Shown here one piece after another: positions 15,797-27,700 of a DNA stretch of 64,000 nucleotides. Below the pieces are notes generated by a model, which saw nothing but the letters and a program-made list of their open reading frames with translations, searched no databases and was not told the origin of the DNA. Position 1 is the first letter of the stretch. Each line of letters opens with the position of its first letter. Position numbers and translations under genes: made by a program. Origin of the DNA: Lysobacter capsici (GTDB lineage Bacteria; Pseudomonadota; Gammaproteobacteria; Xanthomonadales; Xanthomonadaceae); assembly GCF_018732085.1 (NCBI RefSeq), contig NZ_CP076103.1:2852001-2916000 (forward strand). Reading direction: 5' to 3'.

Positions 15797-18700
15797 ATGA
15801 CCCGCAAGCCCGTTCGTGGTTTCCGTACCAGTCCGCTGCGCGTGCTCGCGCTGAGCGCGGCGATCTCGATGGCCTTGATCGGCGGTACGGCGCAGGCCGA
15901 TCCCAATCCGTTCGCGCGGCGCGGGCTCGATCCGTCCGCGCAGGCCGCGCGCGCGGTGCAGCAGCAAGGGCTGCAATCGGTGCGCGCGCAACGGGCCGCG
16001 CAGAAATCGCTGGCCGCGTTCGGTCGGGCCGCGCAGGTGCGCAGCGCGCTCGATGCGGCGCAGGTCGCCGCGCGCGCCGCGGCGGCGGCTTCGCAGATCG
16101 GCAACAACGTGCCCAACGGCCTGGGCGAGGGCGGTTTGAAGATCGCCGCCGGCGTGCGCATCGAACCCGGCGCGATCCTCGCCAACGATCCGCGCCTGGG
16201 CGAATCCAAGCTGTGGCTCGGCGCCAAGGCCCCGACCCAGCGCGTCGACGGCGCCGACACCACGGTCACCATCGAGCAGACCCAGAAGAAAGCCATCCTG
16301 AGCTGGGAAAGCTTCAACGTCGGCAAGCAGACCACGGTGTATTTCGACCAGCGCGGCGGCAACCAGAGCAGCGGCAACGACTGGATCGCGCTCAACCGCA
16401 TCGACGATCCCAGCGGCCGGCCCAGCCAGATTCTCGGCCGGGTCAAGGCCGAGGGCAGCGTGTACCTGCTCAACCGCAACGGCGTGGTGTTCGGCGGCGG
16501 CAGTCAGGTCAATACGCGTTCGCTGGTGGCTTCGTCGCTGAATCTGTTCGACAACGACGTCGCCAAGAGCAATCGCATCTTCATCAACGAAGGCATCCAG
16601 CGCGCCCGGCAGGACACCCAGGACGCGTTCGTGCTGACCTCCGAACGGGTCGACTACAGCGGCATCGGCGCGTTGCCGAGCCAGCCGGGCGACATCAAGA
16701 TCGAAGCCGGCGCGCAGATCAAGACCGCGGCCGGCGGCTACGCGCTGATCGCCGCGCCGAACATCAGCAACGCCGGCAGCGTGCAGGGCGAGGACGGGCA
16801 GGTGCAGATGGCCGCGGTGATCGGCGCGCGCGCCGGCCAGCCCAGCGGCGGCAACGATCTGCGTTTGCGCTACGGCGACATCGGCACGGTCGCCGGCACC
16901 GATCCGGCTGCGCTGGGCTACGGCCGCTTCGACAACACCGGCATCATCGCCAGCAAGCGTGGCGAGGTGACTCTGACCGGCCACGACATCCGCCAGGACG
17001 GCTATGTCGGCACCACCACCGGCGTCAGCCGGCCCGGCAAGATTTCGATCGTCGCCGCCAACCACACCCGCGCCAGCGACGCCAACACCGCCGCCGAACT
17101 CGCCGACCGCATCGGCGGTTCGCTGAGTTTCGGCCGCGATTCGGCCACCGTGATCCTGCCCGAGCGCGACGGCGAAACCACCACCTCCGCGCCGAGCGCC
17201 GACAAAGCGTTCCAACCGCCGAGCGCGACCCTGGCCGGCGCGCAGATCCGCTTCCAGGAAAATTCGCTGGTGCTGATGCCCGGCGCCAACCTCGATCTGG
17301 TCGGCATGGACGTGCTGCGCCAGGCCGGAGTCAAGCCGCCGCCGGGACGCATCCTGCTCGAACACGGCGCGACGCTCAATGTCGCCGGCTTGACCGATGT
17401 GCAGCGTCCGATGTCGGACAACTACGTCACCATCGAACGCATCGGCGAAAACGAACTCGCCGATTCGCCGCTGCTGCGCGGCGGCGGATTGTTCCGGCAG
17501 AAAGTGCAGCTCGGCATCCGCGAGCACGGCGTCACCGACGACGGCCGCGCCTGGGTTGGCAGCCCCTTGCTCAACGCCGCCGGTTACGCCGATCAGGTGC
17601 CGCGCAAGATCGACCAGATGCTGGTCGACGGCGGTTCGATCAACGTCATCGGCCGCGACTTCGTCGCGCGCTCGGGCTCGACCATGGAACTGGGCGCCGG
17701 CTACGTGCATTACCTCGGCGGGATGGTGGAATCGCGCCGCCTGCTCGGCGCCGACGGCCGCCGCTACAGCCTCGCCGATGCCGATCCGAGCCAGAGTTAC
17801 CTGGGTTTCGCCGACGCCTACACCCTCGACCATCAGCGCTGGGACGTGCAGGAAGTGTTCGGCTCGCCGCTGGGCGGGCGCGAGCGCCGCTTTGAGTCGG
17901 ATTATCTGGAAGGCGGCGACGCTGGCACCTTGAGCATCCGCTTGAAGCAGGACGCCAGCGGCGGCGCCAACGGCGTCGAAAGCGGGCTGCTGCTCGCCGG
18001 CGACATCCATGCCGAGGCCGAATCCGGCCGTCATCAGATCGAGCGCGGCGAACTCGCGCGCGGCGGCGTATTCAAGCTGTCGGTCGACAACGGCCCGTTC
18101 ACCGACTGGCGCCTGCAATCGGCGCGCAGCGAGGACGCGCCGGCCGGGTTCGGCATGAACACCGCGCTGCCGCACACCTTCGCCGCCGACGGTTCGCGCG
18201 TCACCAACGTGTCGACGCAGTTGCTCAACGCGGCCGGCTTCGGCGCGGTCGAGATCAACGATCCGCGCGCCCATATCGAAGTCGCCGCCGACGCGCAGTT
18301 GCAGGTGCAGGCCGGCGGACGCATCGCCCTGAGCGGTTCGCGCATCAACGTGGACGGCAGCTTGCAGGCCGAATCGGGCGATATCGTGCTGTCGGCCGCG
18401 GCCGAATTCGACAACGACCTCAAGGCCGGCGAACGGCGCGGCATCACCGTCGGTTCGGGCGCGCGCCTGTCCACCCGCGGGCAGTGGGTCAACGACGGCG
18501 ACCGCATCGCCGGACAACGCAGCGGCGGCGCCAACATCGATGGCGGCAGCATCCGCCTGAGCACGACCTCGCGCCTGCAGAACAACGGCGGCGAATTGCG
18601 CGACGCCAGCGGCGCGATCGTGCTCGAACGCGGCGCGGTGCTCGACGTGTCCGGCGGCGGCCGCATCCTGCCCGATGGTAGCCTTGCGCAGAAGAACGGC

Positions 18701-21700
18701 GTGCCGCTCGGCCGCGGCGGCGACATCGCGCTGCTGACCTACCAACCGGCCGCGGGCGACGAGAATTCGCTCAACGGCAACCTGCCGGCGTCGTTCTACG
18801 CCGCCGACGGCGAAGCGGGGCAGTTGCGCTTCCAGGACGCGACCGTGCATGCGGGCGGTCTGGCCGGCGGCGGGCGTTTGAGCCTGCAGGCGCGCGACAT
18901 CCGGATCGGCGGCGCGGCCGGGACCGCAGCGTCCGACGATGCGCGCACCCTGCGACTCGATGCGGGTTTCTTCGAACAAGGCGACTTCGGCAGCTACGAT
19001 CTGGTCGCCCAGCACGACGCGACCATCGCCGCGGACACCACCGTGCGGGTCTCGCAGCGCAACTTCGTCCCCAACCGCGAAGCGCTGCGTCTGCTGCCGA
19101 CCGGCGCGGATCTTTACGCAGGTTTGAACCTCGACGGCCGCGGCGACAACGGCGCCTTCGGCCTGATCGACACCTTCCACCGCACCGCCGCCGACTTCGC
19201 TCTCGAAGCCGGCGCCGCGACCGGCCGCACCTTGCCCAACCACCCGCAACTGGGACAACTGCGCGACACCTTGTTGCTCGACGAAGGCGCGCAGCTGCAA
19301 CTCGATGCCGGCGGCGACGCACGCCTGGGCTCGCGCGGTCAGCTCACCGTGCTCGGCAGCGTGACCGCGCACGGCGGCAGCATCGCGCTGTCCGGCGATA
19401 CCTCGGTGCAGGGCCTGTCGCCCTCGCACAGCCCGGCGCCGATCGATTACTGGCGCGGTTCCAAGTCGGTGTGGGTCGGCCAGGATGCGGTGCTGGACGT
19501 GTCCGGCGTGGCCTTGCTCGATCCGTTCAAGACCCCGTTGCCGCAAGGCGGCGCGGTGCCGCGCGACGGCAAGGTGCTCGACGGCGGCCGCATCACATTG
19601 AGCAGCGACAGCGGTTACGTGGTGGTCGAGCAGGGCGCGCGACTGGATCTGTCCGGCGCGCGCGCGGTGTTCGATCTGCCGGCCGACGGTGCCGGCCTCG
19701 GCGATGCGCGGCTGGCGCCGCGCCCGGTGTGGAGCGCCGGCGGCGACCTAATGCTGTCGTCCGCGGCCGGTCTGTATTTCGATGGCGATATCCATGCCGC
19801 GGGCGGCGATGCGCAGGCGCGCGGCGGCAGCGTGCAGTTGCTCGCGGCGCAAAGCACGCGGCCGCTCGACAACAGCGGCGGCCGCGCGCCGCTGGCGACC
19901 AGCGCGATCGTGTTCCATCAGGACGGCAGTCGCTTGAACGCAGCGGCCAAGCCCGGCGAAACGATCGAGCCGGGCGCGGCCACGCCATCGGGCAAGATGT
20001 ATTTCGCCGCCGATCGTCTCCACGGTTCCGGCGTCGACACCTTGCTGGTCGGCATCGGCGAGGACGGATTGCCGCAAGGCCCGTTGGTGACGCCGGTCGT
20101 GTTCGACGGCGCGGTCAACCTGTCGCTGTCGCGCGCCTTGATGATGAACGCACGCGCGTTCGTGGCCGGCAGCAACAGCGGCGAAGCGAAGTTGTCGGCG
20201 GCGTACGTGTCGCTGCAAGGCCTGTTGCCCGGCAGCGAGCGCAGTCGCGCGCTGGCCGAGCCGGGCCGTCCGGGTGATGCGCGTTTGTCGGTCGAGGCCG
20301 GTTTCATCGATATCGGCGGTCGCGTGACCTTGCAGAACTTCGGCGAGGCGCGCTTCGCCAGCCGCGGCGATCTGCGCCTGCACACGCCGACCGAGTACCA
20401 GAGCGTCGCGGTGGCCGGCGAAACCCGCCAGGTCCCCGGCGAACTGCTGACCTCGGGCGATCTGACCTTGTCCGCCGCGCAGGTGTATCCGGCCAGCGGC
20501 GAGACCTTCATCGTGCGCGCGCTCGGTACGCGCAACGGCGCCGGCGCCACCGCGCCGCGCGATGAAACCACGATCCGCATCGAAGGCAACGGCAACGCCG
20601 CGGCGCTGCCGTTGTCGGCCGGCGGGCGGCTGTTGTTCGACGCCAGCCACATCGAACAGGCCGGCGTGGTGCGCGCACCGGGCGGACGCATCGTGCTCGG
20701 CGCCGGCGCGGCCACCGATCCGGACACGCTCGCCTTGTTCGGCGGTCTCGCGTTGACGCCGACCCAGAGCGTCAAACTCGGCGCCGGCAGCCTGACTTCG
20801 GTATCGCTCGACGGTCGCGTGCTGCCCTACGGCAAGACCGTCGACGGCCTGCAATGGAACGCCAGCGATATCGAAGTCAACCTCAACGCGCCGTCGGCGC
20901 GGCAGGTGCGCATCGACGGCGCCGATCTGGCCCTGGACGACGGCGCGCGCGTGGATCTATCCGGCGGCGGCGATCTGCAGGCGTTCGAATGGATCGCCGG
21001 CACCGGCGGCAGCCGCGATGTGTTGTCCGCGGTCGGCACCAGTTATGCCGACGGCGGCAGCGGCAGCGCGGCGTATCTGTATCCCGATCAGCGCGGCGTA
21101 TACGCGGTCGTGCCCGGCGTGCAATCGCCGCTGGCGGCCAGCGATCCGCTGCTCAGCCAGGGCCAGGTCGGCAGCGAAGTCGGCAAGTCGGTTTATCTGA
21201 GCGGCGTGAAAGGTCTCGCCGATGGTGTCTACACCTTGCTGCCGGGCCGTTACGCGACCTTGCCCGGCGCATTCCGGGTGGTTCAGCGCAGCGGCGGCCA
21301 GGACAGCCTGAGCAGCCGCAACCTGACCGCACCCGACGGCACCCAGGTGGTCGCCGGTTACTACGTCGATTCGCTCAGCGGCGCGCGCGATGCGCGCAGC
21401 AATCGCTTCGAAGTGCAGTCGCGCGAAGTCTGGGGCCGCTACTCACAGTACCAGCTCAGCAGCGCGAACACGTTCTTCGCCGCGCGCGCGGCCAAGGCCG
21501 GGCTGATCGCGCCGAACCTGCCGCGCGACGGCGGGCAACTGGTGCTCAGCGCGCAGCGCGCGCTGGAACTCGGCGCGCGCCTGGATGTGGCCGCGGCGGC
21601 CGGCGGTGCGGCGGCGCAGGTCGACATCGTCGCCGATGCGATCCAGATCCGCGGCGATGCGCAGGCCGCACGCGACGGCTACGTGCAGCTCGACGCCAAA

Positions 21701-24700
21701 CAGCTCAGCGCGCTCGGCGCCGGCAGCCTGCTGATCGGCGGCGTGCGCAGCCAGACCGGCGAGGGCACGCGCATCGATGCGCGCACCCGCGACCTGATCG
21801 TGTCCAACGATGCGTCCGCGCCGCTGCAAGGCGCCGAGATCGTGTTGGTCGCGCGCGCCAGCGACGGCGCGCAAGGTTTGCAGATCGAAGACGGCAGCGT
21901 GATCCAGGCGCGCGGCCAGTTGGCCGGCGCCAGCGATCGCCCGTTGTTGATCGGCGCGGTCGCCGACAGTGCGAGCAACACGGCCGCGGTCAGCGGTGAC
22001 GGCGCGTTGCTGCGCGTGTCCAACGCCGGCGCGGTCGACGTGCAGCGCCGCAACGTGCCGGCGTTCGAACAATCGCGCGGCCTGCTGCGGGTCGGCGAAG
22101 GCGCGCGGCTCGACGGCGGCGCGTCGCTGACGCTCGACAGCACCGGCCAGGCCGTGGTCGACGCCAGCGCCTCGCTCGGCGGCCGCGACATCCAGGCCAA
22201 CAGCGGCCGCATCGCCTTCACCCAGGACGACAACGGCAACTACGACGGCTTCGTGATCGGCCGCAACACCTTGAACCAGTTCGCCGCGGCCGAACGGGTG
22301 AGCCTGCGCAGCTACGGCGACATGGCGTTCTTCGGCGACATCTCGGTCGATACCGATCGCCAGCTCAGCCTCAGCGCCGGCCGCTTCGTCGGCGACGGCG
22401 GCACGGTGACCTTGCGCGCGGACCGCCTGAGCCTGAGCAACGACCTGGGCGCGGCGAGCACCACCAATGCCGACGCATCCGGCAGCGGCGTGTTGCAGCT
22501 GCGCGGCGGCGAAGTGGTGTTCGGCGGCGGCGACAAGCGTCTGCTCGGCTTCGGCGCGGTCAGCGTCGACGCCAACCGTTCGATCGCGGTCCAGCAACGC
22601 GGCAGCTTCGATTTCGGCGCCGCCTCGCTGAGCCTGCGCTCACCGCTGATCCAGGCCGATGCCGGCGCCGACAACACGTTGCGCACGACCGGCGCGATCG
22701 TGCTCGCGCGTAGCGCCGGCGATGCCGGCAGCGCGCGTCCGCAAGGCGGCGCGATCCAACTCGACGGCGCCAGCATCAGCGGCAATGCCCTGATCCGCGC
22801 CAATTCCGGCAAGGTCGGCCTGCACGCGCGCACCGGCGACCTGCGCCTGGACGACGGCACGGCGATCGACACCTCGGCGGTGCCGAAGGCGATCTTCGAC
22901 CAGACCGTGTACTCGCCGGGCGGCCGCATCGAACTGCAGGCCGATCATGGCGCGATCCACCTGGCGAGCAACGCCAGCCTCGATGTATCCGCCGACGCAG
23001 GCGGCGGCGATGCCGGCGAACTGCGCATCGTCGCGCCCGAACGCCAGGCCGAACTGCTCGGCGCGCTCAAGGGCTCGGCGCCGAAGGGGCGCGGCGGCCG
23101 CATCGACATCGATGTCGGCGCCGCGCTCGATCTGGACGGCCTGTCGCAGCGATTGAACGACGGCGGCATCAACCAACGCGTCGCGGTGCGCACCCGCAGC
23201 GGCGATCTGCAACTGTCGGCCGGGCATACGCTGAAGGCGCGCGAGATCAGCCTCACCGCCGACGGCGGCGCGGATGCGACCACGCGCGATCCCGACAACG
23301 GCCACGTCCGCATCGTCGGCACCCTCGATGCCTCGGGCACGTCCGGCGGCAAGATCGAGCTGTGGGGCCGCCATGGCGTCGATATCGACGGCCGTTTGCT
23401 GGCCAACGGCAGCGCCGCCAACAAGCGCGGCGGCGAAGTGAAGATCGGCACCGGCGGCGCCAGCGACGGAACGCTCAACGCCGATTACGGTTATCAGAAC
23501 GTGCGCGGCGAAGACGCCGGCATCATCCGGATCGGCCGCGATGCGCTGATCGACGTGCGCGGCGGCAGCGCCGGCGGCCTGTCGGGCGGACGCGTCGACC
23601 TGCGCGCGCCGCTGCTGCAGGGCGGCGATGTCAACGTGGTGATCGAGGACGGCCAGCGCATCGTCGGCGCGCGCGAAGTCGGGCTGGAAGCGTATGCGGT
23701 CTGGAGCACCACCGACGCGCACGACGACAGCACTGCCGGCAAGCACTTCGACGGCATCGTCGATCCGGCCGGCTGGTACGACGCGCAGGGGCAACTGCTG
23801 CCGGGCACCTGGACCGACGTCAACGGCGTGGTCCTGGCGCCGCCGACCACGCCCGAACAACTCAAGCAATACCTCAACCGCCACTTCTTCGCGCCCGATC
23901 AGGCCAACCGCGCGCACCAGACCTTCTACGGCTATGTCGACGGCAACGCCGAGGCGCATCAGTCGGGCACCTTGATGGGTTTCGTGCGCAATCCGGGCTT
24001 CGCCTTCGGCGATCGTTTCGCCGGCGTCGCCAACTTCCGCGCGCGGCCCGGCGTGGAACTGCGCAATCCCGATCCGACCATCAACGGCGGCGCGATCCGG
24101 GTGTTGACCAACTGGAACCTCAACTCCGGCGAACTGGGCAATCTGGATTTCCGCTACAACGGCGCCGCGCCGGTGCTGACCCTGCGCGCGGACGGCGACG
24201 TCGAAGTCGCCGCGACCATCTCCGACGGCTTCTACAACTACAACGCCAGCGGCGGCGGCGCGGTCGGCTCGTATCCGGTCTCGCACCAGCGTTACACCGA
24301 CGCGCTCAGCGCGATCGATCCGATCGCCTACGACTACCTGCCCGAACCGGTGCAGTACGACGGCGATTCCGAGGAAATCGGCCAGTACTACGGCCAGTAC
24401 GACGAACTGCTGAAGATGCTGACCGATCCGGCGCCCGAGCTCACCGACGTGTTCGGCCCGGGCACCAGTTTCCTCAAGGCGATCGAACAGTTCCTGCTCA
24501 GCGGCCCGGTCGATCCCGATCCGCCGATCCTCGGCCCGGCGCCGCCGACCTCGCCGGCCGGTTACACCGATTACGTCGGCGGCTATCGCGATTACCTGTT
24601 GCGCCTGACCCAGCAGGTGTTCGACCCGGGCATCATTCCGACCGTCAACGAACGCCCGGTGTTGCCGGTGCTCGGGCCGGTGCCGGCCGCGGCCGACCGC

Positions 24701-27700
24701 ACCCCGAGCCTGCAGGCGTCAGCGCTCAAGCCGATGCCGTTCGCCGACAAGATTCTCGCAGGCGGCGACAGCAGCAGCTATCGCTTCATCGCCGGCGCGG
24801 ATTTCTCCAGTGTCGCCCCGGGTTCGGTGCGCGGCGATCAGAACGCGGACCTGAAGTTCGACGGTCACACCACGTTGTTGCAGAACGGCAAGCGCGAACT
24901 GCTGATGCCGAACATGCTGCGCACCGGTACCGGCGCGATCGAGCTGGCTTCGTCGCGCGACATCCGTTTCGCCGATCGCGATGCGCCGGCCAGCGTCTAC
25001 ACCGCCGGCCGTCCGGGCGAAGGCACCACGGCCGATCGTTCGCGTCCGACCGTGGATTCGAATCAGTCCGCCTCCAACACCGCGCTCGACATCATCGTCA
25101 CCGGCCCGGTCAATCCCGAAGCGGCCGGCGACATCGGCCTGCGCGCGGGCCGCGACATCGTCGGCAACCGGCAGATCTACGACGACGCGGCCGGCAGCCG
25201 CAGCGGCAACGCCGGCAGCTATCTGGGCCAGTACTGGTGGCCGTGGATGCAGACCGGCAACGTGCTCGCCGACGATCAGCGCACGGTGCTGTCGACCTCG
25301 ATCAACTTCGGCGGCTTCGCCCAGGGCCTGCTCAGCGTCGGCGGCGATATCGACATCAGCGCGGGACGCGACATTCGCGAAGTGTCGGCCTCGGCGCCGA
25401 CCACCTGGGTCAAGGACGACAACGCGCTGCGTTTGTTCGGCGGCGGCGACATCCGCGTCGACGCCGGCCGCGATCTGCTCGGCGGCGATTTCTTCGTCGC
25501 CAAGGGCGAGGGCGAAATCAACGCCGGCGGCCGCATCGGTTCGGCCTTCGACCTGGATGCGCTGGTGTTCATCGACAACATCTCCGCCGTCGCCAGCCGC
25601 ATGCGCAGCGCAGTCGCGCCGATCCTGGCGATGCAGGACGCCAACTGGCGGGTCACCGGCGCGCAGGACGTGGAAATCGGCCGCGTGCTCAATCCGTCGT
25701 ACGCGCGTCTGCCCGATAACGTCGCCGATTCGCAGTCCTACGGCCGCGACAGCCAGCTCAGCGTGACCTCGGTGGCCGGCGATCTGTCGTTCGACACGCT
25801 CAGCCTCGGCGATGTGCTGTTCGCCTACGGCAACCGCAGCACCTCGCGCGCGCAGGCGCCGTACGAGATCCACGACAACCCGATCTTCGCCCAGGTGCTG
25901 CCCTCGACGCTGTCGCTGAGCGCGGCCGCGGGCGATCTGAGCCTGCACAACGGCGGCCAGTTGTTCCCGTCGGTGAACAGCCAGCTCAGCCTGCTGGCCG
26001 GCGGCGATCTGCATCTGCTGTCGGATCAGTTCCCGCTGGTCGACAGCTTGCGCATGCTCGATATCGATCCGGACTGGATGCCGTCGCCGTTCCGGCAACT
26101 GGCCAGCCTGCCGGGCGAAACCGCGTTCGACTACGCCTTGATCGATCGCTTCGAACCCGATCGCAACCAGCGTGCCAACCTGCATCGCGACGATGCGCAA
26201 CTGGTGCGGATCTACGCGCTCGGCGACATCCTCGGCGGCATCCAGAGCGAGCGCTCCAGCCTCAACACGCTACGCATCGATCTGCCCAAGCCGGCCACGG
26301 TGCGCGCCGGCCGCGACATCGTCGACCTGGATTTCCGCGGCCAGAATTACCGCGCGTCCGACGCCACCCGCATCCTCGCCGGCCGCGATCTTTACTACCG
26401 GCCGCTGGCGCGCGGCAACGGCGCGTTCAAGACCTCGCAATCGTGGTTGCAGATCGGTGGGCCGGGTACCTTCGAAGTGCAGACCGGTCGCGACCTCGGC
26501 CCGCTGACCTCGGCCAACGAAGCCTATGCCAACAACCAGCTCAAGCCCGACGGCGGCGGCATCCGCAGCATCGGCAACCGCGACAACGCCGGCCTGCCGT
26601 TCCAGGGCGCGGACCTGGTGGTGCGCTTCGGCGTCGCGCCGGGCGTCAACACGCGTGCGTTCGCGCAGCGCTACCTCGATCCGTCCAGCGCCGATGCGGC
26701 CTCGTACTCGGCCTTGCTGATCGCCTACATGCAGCAACTGCGCCAGGACGACATCGCTCGTAACGGCGGGACCGGCAACGGCGCGGCAGGCGGCGATGCG
26801 CCCGCGCTCAACGCCGAGCAGGCCTGGCAGGCGTTCGCGCAGCAGCCCGAAGCCGTGCAGCAGCGCCTGGTCGACAAGGTTTTCCTCGACGTGCTCAAGC
26901 GCGCCGGCCGCGACAACAAGGACCCGGCGAGCCCCGAGTTCGGCAAGTACGCCGCCGGCTATCGCGCGATCAACACCTTGTTCCCGGCCGCGCTGGGCTA
27001 CACCGCCAATCAGCTCGAAGGCGGGCAGAACGGCGCCGAGAAACCGGTCTCGACCGGCCAGCTCGACATGCGCGGTTCGACCTTGCAGACCCAGCAGGGC
27101 GGCGACATCCGCATCCTCGGCCCGGGCGGCGATATCCAGGTCGGCAGCGTGGCCGCGCCGCCGATGGTGGTGAACAACCAGGGCGCGGTGGTGATCGGTC
27201 CGAACCAGCAGGGCATCCTGACCCTGGACATCGGCGACATCGGCCTGTTCGCCGACCGCAGCGTGCTGCTCGCGCAGAGCCGCATCTTCACCCAGCGCGG
27301 CGGCGACCTGCTGATCTGGAGTTCCAACGGCGACATCAACGCCGGCAAGGGCGCCAAGACCTCGTCCGACAAACCGCCGGTGCGCTACGTGTGCGACATC
27401 GACCACAACTGCCGGATCGACGCCAAGGGCCTGGTCAGCGGCGCCGGCATCGCGACCTTGCAGACGGTGCCCGGCGCCAAGGCCGGCGACGCGGTGCTGG
27501 TTGCGCCGCGCGGCACCATCGACGCGGGCGACGCCGGCATCCGCATCAGCGGCAACCTGATCGTCGCCGCGCAGACGGTGGCCAACGCCGACAACATCCA
27601 GGTCGACGGCGATTCGATCGGCATCCCGGTCGCGCGCGGCGTTGACACCGGCGCCCTGTCGGCCGCGTCCTCGGCGAGTTCCGGCGTCAACGCCGTCGCG

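Noticed and set aside
15641..19546. 1301-residue minus-strand open frame opposite tpsA
   Set aside because: It is a high-GC shadow of the tpsA frame: composition is Arg/Ala/Gly-rich, no domain or signal is visible and the plus strand has clear FHA features.
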